Of a DNA stretch of 5,892 bases, positions 1-5,298 are shown piece by piece. Location: contig JAERRP010000910.1 of the NCBI GenBank assembly GCA_016735415.1, forward strand, positions 1 through 5,892, in the 5' to 3' direction. The translations under genes and the position numbers were made by a program. Position 1 is the first letter of the stretch. Each line of letters begins with the position of its first letter. This stretch comes from Desulfobacterales bacterium. GTDB lineage: Bacteria > Desulfobacterota > Desulfobacteria > Desulfobacterales > UBA5852. The notes beneath the pieces were generated by a model. That model saw only the letters and a program-made list of their open reading frames with translations, ran no database searches and was not told where the DNA came from.

Positions 1-1595
1 CCAATATCCGCGAGCAGGTGAGCTGGATCCATCACGGAAAAGGGGCTACCGACAAGGCCACCCGCCTGGTTTCGGCCGCTGCCGCCAAGGCAGAGCAGCT
101 CAGACCCCTGGAGCCGATTCGTGTCGATGCCAAGCCTCACGCGACGATTGTCGGCGGCGGCATCGCGGGTCTTCGCGCGGCAAAGGATTTGGCCGACCGG
201 GGGATCGCCGTCACGCTGATCGAAAAATCACCGTTTGTGGGTGGTCAGTTGGCCCGCCTCGATCGAATTGCCCCCACCGGGGACAGCGCGGCCGACTTGG
301 TGAAGGAACTTGCCGGACAGGTGCTGCGCAACGCCAAAATTACGGTCCATACCTGTGCGACCGTCGATTCCTTCGAGGGGTATGTCGGGAACTTTAAGCT
401 CGGCGTCAAAAAGCAGCCGCCGGAAGACGATAAAAGCATGGGGGGCCGCCTGGACGGGGTCAACCCGGGCGACTATGTGCCTTTTTCCGGCGTCTACCCG
501 AATCCGGTCCCCGTGGAAGCTGAAGACCTCACCATCGAGTCCGGCGTCATTGTGCTGGCCACCGGGTTTAAAACCTATGTGCCGCGTCGTGGAGAGTATG
601 GTTACAGGGATTTTGAGGAAGTCATCACCCTGACGGACTTGATTCAGACCCTGGCCGGGGCGCCCACCGAGGGCGATCGGCTTAAAGTCAACGGCAGGGA
701 GATCAGAAGCATTGCCATGATTCACTGTGTCGGCAGCCGCCAGATTCCCGGGATTCACCCTGAAGACGAGTCCGGGAATTTAAACGAGTATTGCTCCCGC
801 ACCTGCTGTTCGGCAACCCTCAATGCGGCCAATATTATCCGGCAAACCTATCCCGGCACCAGCGTCTACGAGTTCTACCGGGATATCCGGACTTACGGCC
901 GTGGTCAGGAAGATCTGTACAACGAGGCCGCCAAGAACAAGGTGGTCTTTTTGCGATATGAGGCCGAAGACGCTCCCCAGGTGGTTGCCAACAAGGATTC
1001 TGACGACTATCCGCTACGGGTCAAAGTCAATGACAGCCTGACCTTCGGCGAAGAAGTCGAAGTGCCGGCGGATTTAGTGGTGCTGGCCACGGGCATGGAA
1101 CCCACCGGCATCTCCGGGCTGGTGAACATGATGAAACTTCCGGTGGGCACGGATCGCTTCCTTTTGGAAGTCCATCCAAAGCTGCGCCCGGTCGAACTGC
1201 CCCAGGCGGGCATATTGCTGGCCGGTACCTGCCAGGCGCCCATGGATGTCGGCGAGGCCTGCAACGGTGCAGGCGGGGCGGCAGTCAAAGCGGCAGCGTT
1301 ACTGGGTCGCGGCTATGTGGAACTGGACCCGTTCGTTGCCGAAGTCGATACGGCCAAATGCGATGGAACCGGCGCCTGTGTAGAAACCTGTCTGGTGGAA
1401 GGCGCCCTGCGCATGGTGGAGACGGAAGTGAATGGCCGGATGGTGCGACGGGCCGAGGTGACCCCGGCGCTGTGCACGGGGTGCGGCGCCTGCGTAGCGG
1501 TGTGCCCGCAGAACGCCATCGACGTCAACGGCTGGACCCTTAAACAGTATGAGGCCATGGTCGACCGCATTGTAGCCGAGGACGTGGCGGCCTAG
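1..1595 (+). CDS. hdrA: HdrA-like FAD/iron-sulfur protein, 5' end cut off by the window
   Basis: The protein resembles subunit A of heterodisulfide reductase, the FAD-carrying electron hub of soluble Hdr complexes. The frame is open to the first base: codons before the GTG at 18 already read NIREQ, part of the conserved HdrA stretch NIREQ-x-SW-x-H, so GTG 18 is not the true start and roughly 100-140 N-terminal residues lie upstream. Visible in order: the FAD-binding GGGIAG motif (about 153-170) with the acidic residue of LIEK (about 222); a VLATGF motif (about 553-570); a HdrA-type cluster site with Cys codons at 726, 792, 804 and 807 (C-x21-C-x3-CC); a second LATGM motif (about 1083); the C-terminal flavin-fold segment (about 1210-1290); and a C-terminal two-cluster ferredoxin domain (1359-1505). 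Two oddities: the inserted ferredoxin domain that usually follows the first flavin segment has no cysteines here, and the first C-terminal ferredoxin motif has Thr (codon 1368) in place of its second Cys. No MvhD domain is fused at the C-terminus, unlike QmoB. Family assignment is firm; the partner complex is inferred from the neighbours. Confidence 0.93.
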   Translation, partial: NIREQVSWIHHGKGATDKATRLVSAAAAKAEQLRPLEPIRVDAKPHATIVGGGIAGLRAAKDLADRGIAVTLIEKSPFVGGQLARLDRIAPTGDSAADLVKELAGQVLRNAKITVHTCATVDSFEGYVGNFKLGVKKQPPEDDKSMGGRLDGVNPGDYVPFSGVYPNPVPVEAEDLTIESGVIVLATGFKTYVPRRGEYGYRDFEEVITLTDLIQTLAGAPTEGDRLKVNGREIRSIAMIHCVGSRQIPGIHPEDESGNLNEYCSRTCCSATLNAANIIRQTYPGTSVYEFYRDIRTYGRGQEDLYNEAAKNKVVFLRYEAEDAPQVVANKDSDDYPLRVKVNDSLTFGEEVEVPADLVVLATGMEPTGISGLVNMMKLPVGTDRFLLEVHPKLRPVELPQAGILLAGTCQAPMDVGEACNGAGGAAVKAAALLGRGYVELDPFVAEVDTAKCDGTGACVETCLVEGALRMVETEVNGRMVRRAEVTPALCTGCGACVAVCPQNAIDVNGWTLKQYEAMVDRIVAEDVAA

Positions 1596-1608
1596 CCCCT
1601 AACCCATG

Positions 1609-1632
1609 TGTCGTGAGACAAGGTAACACCTT
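1609..1632 (+). repeat. Two small adjoining inverted repeats after hdrA
   Basis: TGTC-GTGA-GACA (1609-1620) would form a 4-base stem with a GNRA-type tetraloop in RNA. It is followed by AAGGT-AAC-ACCTT (1620-1632), a perfect 5-base stem with a 3-base loop; the two share base 1620. They fill much of the 54-base gap between hdrA and the small winged-helix gene. There is no T-run after them, so termination is unlikely. They may be an RNA processing or stability element, or chance. Confidence 0.3.
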
Positions 1633-1649
1633 AATAAAAAGGCGAGGCA

Positions 1650-1967
1650 ATGAGTCAAAGCGCGCAGGACAAGCAAGCCAGGAAAGCGGCCATGAAAAAG
1701 CTCCGCGCAGAGCGGAAAACCTTTATCAAAGCGGCTTCGGCTAAAATGAAGCTCCAGAAAAAGGCCCTTCAGGCCATTCGGGATCAACTCAAAAATGGCC
1801 CCCAACCGGTTCCCGCCATTGCCGAGGCCACCGGCGCCTCAACGGCGGATACGCTCTGGTACGTGGCGTCCCTTAAGAAATACGGTGAAATCAAAGAGGC
1901 AAAAAAAGACGGCGGCTACTTTAATTACGAACTGGCTGAAATAGAGGCAGCCGACCTGTCCGATTAG
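1650..1967 (+). CDS. Small basic protein with a winged-helix-like domain
   Basis: A 105-residue protein of no assigned function. Residues 1-38 are strongly basic and Ala/Lys/Arg-rich, probably one long helix. Residues 39-95 look like a winged helix-turn-helix: a helix (LQAIRDQLKNG), a PVPAIAEATG helix-turn segment, a putative recognition helix around TADTLWYVASLKKYG, and a beta-wing rich in Lys and Gly ending near NYEL. It has no Cys, so it cannot itself ligate an iron-sulfur cluster, and no signal peptide or membrane segment. ATG 1650 is preceded by AAGG at 1639-1642 at good distance, and by a closer GAGG at 1644-1647. It lies 54 bases after hdrA and 98 before hdrC. Its place inside the operon suggests either a regulator of this module or a small protein that docks on the complex; the sequence does not decide. 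The reading frame is well supported; the winged-helix call is by eye. Confidence 0.8.
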   Translation: MSQSAQDKQARKAAMKKLRAERKTFIKAASAKMKLQKKALQAIRDQLKNGPQPVPAIAEATGASTADTLWYVASLKKYGEIKEAKKDGGYFNYELAEIEAADLSD

Positions 1968-2002
1968 AGTCACGGCAAGAAATCATTGCACAAGGTTGCG
2001 CT

Positions 2003-2031
2003 GGATGTTGATTTGTCTACAAGGCACATCC
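2003..2031 (+). other. Possible RNA hairpin upstream of hdrC
   Basis: GGATGT (2003-2008) and ACATCC (2026-2031) are exact inverted repeats. The 17-base loop contains a second short inverted repeat, TTG (2013-2015) with CAA (2020-2022), extendable by T-A and G-T pairs. The folded element would sit in the 98-base leader before hdrC, about 35 bases from its start codon. There is no run of T after it, so it is not a standard terminator. A role in mRNA processing or stability is possible, but a 6-base stem in a gap of this size can also occur by chance. Confidence 0.3.
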
Positions 2032-2065
2032 GCCGGTACGACATGATCACCCCTGGGAGGAAAAT

Positions 2066-2368
2066 ATGGCACTGGTAAACCCGGATTTTGCACAGGAACT
2101 CGCAAAGCATGGGAATGATACGGCGCTTGAATGTTTCAACTGCGGCACCTGCGCGGCGATCTGCCCGCTCATTTACGAACACTTTCCACGCAGAATGATC
2201 CGCTATATCCAGCTGGGCGCCAAGGATCGAATTCTTGAAAATGCCCAGGAACTCTGGCGCTGCCTGCACTGCGGACTTTGCACCCAAACCTGTCCGCGGG
2301 GGGCGGATCCCGGAGAAGTCATTCTGGGATTAAAACGTTATGTTGTTGCCGATTGGAGGAGGTCTTAA
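2066..2368 (+). CDS. hdrC: HdrC-like two-cluster ferredoxin subunit, short form
   Basis: A 100-residue electron-transfer protein with two complete [4Fe-4S] motifs: C23-x2-C26-x2-C29-x3-C33-P and C66-x2-C69-x2-C72-x3-C76-P. The 32-residue helical linker between them is typical of HdrC and of the N-terminal part of GlpC/HdrD/DsrK proteins. In Hdr complexes HdrC passes electrons between HdrA and HdrB. The protein is clearly shorter than the roughly 180 residues common for methanogen HdrC and ends soon after the second motif, so it is little more than the ferredoxin core. ATG 2066 has a good Shine-Dalgarno sequence, GGGAGG, 5-11 bases upstream. Its TAA stop is followed directly by the ATG of hdrB, so the two are likely translated together and in equal amounts. 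There is no membrane segment; it should be cytoplasmic. Confidence 0.92.
   Translation: MALVNPDFAQELAKHGNDTALECFNCGTCAAICPLIYEHFPRRMIRYIQLGAKDRILENAQELWRCLHCGLCTQTCPRGADPGEVILGLKRYVVADWRRS
2355..2362 (+). promoter_or_regulatory. Strong ribosome binding site for hdrB inside the end of hdrC
   Basis: GGAGGAGG lies within the last codons of hdrC, 6 bases before the hdrB ATG at 2369. The stop and start codons abut as TAAATG. This arrangement fixes the hdrB start and suggests coupled translation of the two subunits. Confidence 0.8.
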
Positions 2369-3298
2369 ATGTATAATCCCAAAGATATTATCACTCTGAT
2401 TGCCGACAATGTAAGAAAAACCAGAAATCCGTTCGGCGTTCCCAAATTCGCGATCAATAATTGGTGGAAAAAAGCCCATATCCCCCAAAAGGGAGAGGCC
2501 CTGCTGTTTACCGGGTTGATGTACCAATTCGTTCCCTACATCGAAAAATCCACGTCCTATCTGACCCGCTTTGAGGATACCCCTTGGGCCAACTACCTCA
2601 AGTACGGCAAATACTTTCCCAAACTGCTGTCCGGATTAGGCCTGGCGGCCATCACCCCCGGGAAAGAAAAAAAGAAATTTAACGGCATCCTGATGGATAT
2701 TGCTGAAATCCTGACCAAGTCCAAGGTGGATTTCTTTTACGACCCCAGGCTGGATGATTACAGCGGTGTCCTGCTGTACGATCTTGGCGACCAGGATAGT
2801 TTTGTGCAGCACGCCCGGTATGTGGCCGCCAAGCTGAAAGCAAACGGCATTAAAAAACTGATAACCGTGGATCCCCATACGACCTATGCCTTGAAGGTCC
2901 TCTTTCCAAAATATACGGGAGAAAGCTTCGAGGTCCACACCTACTTTGAATTGTTGAATCTGACCTCGAAAAACGGTCACAAAAAAATCGCTTTGCACGA
3001 CCCCTGTTTTTACGGGCGCTACCTGGAGTTGTCCGAGGTGCCGGTCAAAGTGCTTTCCAGCGTGGATATCGAATGCGCGCCCATCAGAAACTCGGGGCTT
3101 TTCACCAACTGCTGCGGAGGGCCGGCCGAATCCATATCACCCAAACTTTCCAAAGAGGTGGGCGCGCGGCGAATTGCCGAACTGGAAAAATCCGACGATC
3201 CGATTGTCGCCATGTGCCCCATCTGCCTGGGTCACCTGAGAAACGCGGGTGCCGCTGTGGAGGATTTGTCGACCGTCCTGGCCCGTCAAGCCGAGTAG
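2369..3298 (+). CDS. hdrB: HdrB-like protein with a single CCG domain
   Basis: A 309-residue member of the HdrB/GlpC/DsrK family of cysteine-rich (CCG) proteins. The C-terminal half has a full CCG motif: C213-x34-C248-C249-G-x33-C283-x2-C286, with an extra C236. In HdrB of methanogens two such motifs bind two unusual non-cubane [4Fe-4S] clusters that form the disulfide-reducing site. Here the N-terminal repeat is recognisable by position but has lost all its cysteines: the expected Gly-Cys near residue 50 reads GL, the CCG position reads YSG (131-133), and the CPxC position reads DPHT (168-171). Only one non-cubane cluster can therefore form, as in DsrK. With the adjacent HdrC it resembles DsrK or HdrD split into two genes. 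ATG 2369 follows the hdrC stop directly. In this operon it more likely serves as an electron relay, or reduces an unknown disulfide, than reduces CoM-S-S-CoB, which is a methanogen substrate. Confidence 0.9.
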   Translation: MYNPKDIITLIADNVRKTRNPFGVPKFAINNWWKKAHIPQKGEALLFTGLMYQFVPYIEKSTSYLTRFEDTPWANYLKYGKYFPKLLSGLGLAAITPGKEKKKFNGILMDIAEILTKSKVDFFYDPRLDDYSGVLLYDLGDQDSFVQHARYVAAKLKANGIKKLITVDPHTTYALKVLFPKYTGESFEVHTYFELLNLTSKNGHKKIALHDPCFYGRYLELSEVPVKVLSSVDIECAPIRNSGLFTNCCGGPAESISPKLSKEVGARRIAELEKSDDPIVAMCPICLGHLRNAGAAVEDLSTVLARQAE

Positions 3299-3356
3299 TA
3301 AATTACGTTCAGGATATCTTCTTTAAATCATAAAATGCAGCTTAACCCACTTAAAA

Positions 3357-3361
3357 AGGAG
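3357..3361 (+). promoter_or_regulatory. Ribosome binding site that supports the GTG start at 3369
   Basis: AGGAG-type sequence (within AAAAAGGAGTT) 7 bases before GTG 3369. The next in-frame Met codon is at residue 11, inside the first strand of the domain and without its own binding site, so the GTG start is preferred. Confidence 0.65.
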
Positions 3362-3368
3362 TTGGACC

Positions 3369-3743
3369 GTGTCTGAAAAACAGGAAAAAATACTTTACAT
3401 GTGTACATGCGGAGAAGATCGATCCGAAATAGCCCACATCCCTTTTGTTTTGGCCAATGCCGCCTTGGCCATGGACATCAACGCAACCATTATTCTACAG
3501 GGCGACGGGGTCAAAATCGCCCAAAAGGGATTTGTTGACAGCATGCCTCCCGGTGGTGGATTTCCGCCTATGAAATCGCTGCTGGCCAGTTTCCTCGAAC
3601 AGGGCGGCAAGATTTGGGTGTGCGGCCCATGTATCAAAGATCGCGATATTGCCGAATCCGATTTGATCGAGGAGTCTACGATTACAGCGGCGGGATCCGT
3701 CAATATAGAAGCCATCGAGTCTGATGCCGTCTTCGTATTCTAA
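3369..3743 (+). CDS. DsrE-like sulfur-transfer family protein with a CGPC motif
   Basis: A 124-residue protein with the compact alpha/beta pattern of the DsrE/TusD family: a first strand ILYMCTCG (8-15), a helix with AHIPFVLANAALAM, a second strand ATIILQGDGV (39-48), a loop and helix (MKSLLASFLEQGG), and a strand leading into CGPC (85-88), where the family carries its reactive cysteine. C12 and C14 form a further C-x-C pair. DsrE-like proteins carry persulfide sulfur or act as small redox partners; they are common beside dsr and sulfur-oxidising Hdr-like genes. The start is GTG at 3369, supported by AAGGAG ending at 3361, 7 bases upstream; no better ATG is available. It lies 70 bases after hdrB. 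In this cluster it may be a thiol partner for HdrB, but that is inference. No MvhD-type motif is present, so it should not be taken for the missing MvhD. Confidence 0.82.
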   Translation: MSEKQEKILYMCTCGEDRSEIAHIPFVLANAALAMDINATIILQGDGVKIAQKGFVDSMPPGGGFPPMKSLLASFLEQGGKIWVCGPCIKDRDIAESDLIEESTITAAGSVNIEAIESDAVFVF

Positions 3744-3837
3744 AGGGCCCGGTTCATGCGCGTCGGTTTTTCCAATGGGCCGTTTTAAAGCAGTTTATAA
3801 CAGGTAACTCTTTGAAAAACACAAGTGAGGCCTCGCC

Positions 3838-4533
3838 ATGGAACTGGCAAAACCTAAATTCCCACCCCACCGCATAACCGATTTGATCACTTTTACAAAC
3901 AGCGGCGCTTCGGTCGCGGCCAGAGTCACGTTTGAAATTCTGCCGGTCGATTTCGCCCACCGCGACAACCCCTTTCAGGCCTATATCTTCCTCAGTCGCT
4001 ATGCGGGCGATATCGATGGGCGGGCGTACGAGTTCAGGAAATGTTATGCCCGCGGCTGCCCCAACAACCTGTGCCCCCATGTTTCTCAAGCCGTCATGAT
4101 CGCCAATCGCTATTTGCAGCGGGATTATCGCCGCATGCAAGACGCCGGCATCGAGATCGAGAAAAACCTTTTCACTCTCGACGACATGATGGTCAAATTC
4201 GATAACGCCCATGAGGCGTACGGGTCGGTGATGGCTCTTCACGATTACATCAATCTGGCCCGCGAAGGCAATGACGTGTCAGTCGAAATCAAACTGGAAT
4301 ACGTGCCGGCCGTGGAGCATTTTGCTGGCCATAAAACCGCACAAATATTTTTAATGGCCGATTTCGGGATCACCTGTCTTGGTAAAACCAGCCATATCGA
4401 ACGCTGCCTGGCCTGCTACCCGGAAGAAAAAGAAGATAAATCGGAAAAGATGAAAATTGCGAATGAACGCTTGAAGCTTCTTTATGAGGAGTTTGAACGC
4501 GCATCCATGAAATTCGGGCAACATTTTTATTAA
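3838..4533 (+). CDS. Unknown protein with two Cys clusters, encoded just before metV
   Basis: A 231-residue protein that I do not recognise as a named family. Two Cys groups stand out: C69-x4-C74-x4-C79-P-H81, and C180-x9-C190-x2-C193. Six cysteines plus a His in two groups would suit one iron-sulfur cluster or a zinc site; the spacings match no standard ferredoxin or CCG motif. The N-terminal part (residues 13-55) looks like a beta-rich domain with a PF-x-AY-x-FLSRY segment. Residues 84-145 look mostly helical, and 198-226 form a charged Lys/Glu-rich helix. No signal peptide or membrane segment is seen. ATG 3838 is the first possible start, since an in-frame TGA lies at 3826-3828, and GTGAGG (3825-3830) serves as binding site. 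It ends 17 bases before metV. The position suggests an accessory or assembly subunit of the MetVF-Hdr module. The gene is real with high confidence; its function is open. Confidence 0.85.
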   Translation: MELAKPKFPPHRITDLITFTNSGASVAARVTFEILPVDFAHRDNPFQAYIFLSRYAGDIDGRAYEFRKCYARGCPNNLCPHVSQAVMIANRYLQRDYRRMQDAGIEIEKNLFTLDDMMVKFDNAHEAYGSVMALHDYINLAREGNDVSVEIKLEYVPAVEHFAGHKTAQIFLMADFGITCLGKTSHIERCLACYPEEKEDKSEKMKIANERLKLLYEEFERASMKFGQHFY

Positions 4534-4550
4534 TAAAAGGGGGGTAATTC

Positions 4551-5270
4551 ATGCACGTCACAATCCAAAAACCGATTGAAGAAATTGTCGGCTACATCCG
4601 ACCCGGTGAAAGGGTGTTTGTTGTCGGCTGCAACAACTGCGCCTGGAAGTGCCACTCCGGCGGCGAAGATGAAACCGCAAAAATGGCCGAACGCCTGACC
4701 AAAAGAGGCGTGGAAGTATCCGGCTATACGGTTCCCGGCCCGCAAGGCATGTCCCTGTGCAAGCTGGACCACACCCGTAAGGTCCTCCAGGAGGATTATG
4801 CCGACCAGGTGGCCAAAACGGACAGCTATTTGATCCTGGGTTGCGGACAGGGGGTTCACACGGTCATCGATGCCACCGACGGCGGCATGGTGCACCCGGG
4901 TTGCGATACCATTTTCGGTGGTGAAACCGTTTCCGAATCGGACATCGAAGAGTACTGCTCCTTGTGTGGCGATTGCGTGATCGAGTTCACCGGTGGGCTG
5001 TGCCCCATGACCCTCTGCTCCAAGCAACTCTTGAACGGCCCCTGCGGCGGTGCCGAACAAGGTATGTGCGAGGTGGATAAAGAGCGGCCCTGCGGGTGGG
5101 TCTTGATCTATGAACGGCTCAAGAAGCTGGGACGGCTGGAGCTCCTGGACCCCTATCAAAAGCCCAAAAACCACGCCAAATGGAGCCGGCCCCGCACCCT
5201 TAAGGTCAGCGAAACCGAAGCCACGTTCTGCTCACAAGCCGGCAGCGTCACGGTCAGTAACCAGGATTGA
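4551..5270 (+). CDS. metV: MetV, iron-sulfur/zinc-type partner of methylene-H4folate reductase
   Basis: A 239-residue protein of the family named for the C-terminal domain of methylene-tetrahydrofolate reductase, called MetV in acetogens, where it forms a complex with MetF and passes electrons to its flavin. An N-terminal Rossmann-like half carries C27-x2-C30-x3-C34, C70, C98 and C118. A cysteine-rich C-terminal half carries C136-x2-C139-x2-C142-x8-C151-P-x3-C156, then NGPCGG (C165), C173 and C181. The CPxxxCxK...NGPCGG...GxCEV...CGW pattern followed by IYERLKKLGRLELL is the family signature. The number of cysteines is enough for two or more [4Fe-4S] clusters or a cluster plus zinc. About 20 residues at the C-terminus after the signature have no obvious role. 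ATG 4551 has an AAGGGGGG binding site (4537-4544). The gene lies 28 bases before metF, the standard pairing. It is probably cytoplasmic. Confidence 0.93.
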   Translation: MHVTIQKPIEEIVGYIRPGERVFVVGCNNCAWKCHSGGEDETAKMAERLTKRGVEVSGYTVPGPQGMSLCKLDHTRKVLQEDYADQVAKTDSYLILGCGQGVHTVIDATDGGMVHPGCDTIFGGETVSESDIEEYCSLCGDCVIEFTGGLCPMTLCSKQLLNGPCGGAEQGMCEVDKERPCGWVLIYERLKKLGRLELLDPYQKPKNHAKWSRPRTLKVSETEATFCSQAGSVTVSNQD

Positions 5271-5298
5271 AAACGATTTAGAAAAAAGGGAAGATGTC

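Noticed and set aside
18..20. GTG at 18 as the start of hdrA
   Set aside because: The codons before it are in frame and encode the conserved NIREQ of HdrA, there is no binding site, and a start here would remove the N-terminal domain.
228..758. Long open frame on the minus strand inside hdrA
   Set aside because: It is a shadow of the real gene: no domain pattern in its translation, no binding site, and hdrA motifs on the plus strand run through the whole stretch.
1974..1989. Possible sigma-54 promoter (GG...GC) ahead of hdrC
   Set aside because: The spacing between GG and GC is 12 bases instead of the required 10, and the flanking bases do not fit the consensus.
3308..3336. Possible sigma-70 promoter ahead of the dsrE-like gene (TTCAGG, then TAAAAT)
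   Set aside because: The -10 box is fair but the -35 box matches poorly, and AT-rich spacers give such matches often; the operon layout does not require a promoter here.
3746..3786. Terminator-like element after the dsrE-like gene: GGCCC (3746-3750) with GGGCC (3777-3781), then G and TTTT
   Set aside because: The stem is only 5 bases, extendable by 2 with a bulge, the loop is about 26 bases and the T-run has four bases. That is too weak to call a terminator, though an attenuator cannot be excluded.
3754..4242. A 162-residue open frame on the minus strand opposite the unknown Cys protein
   Set aside because: The plus-strand frame has a start with a good binding site, structured Cys motifs and operon context. 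The antisense frame has none of these.
4530..5174. A 214-residue open frame on the minus strand opposite metV
   Set aside because: The plus strand carries the full MetV signature here. The antisense frame shows only low-complexity Gly/Ala/Val sequence without recognisable motifs.
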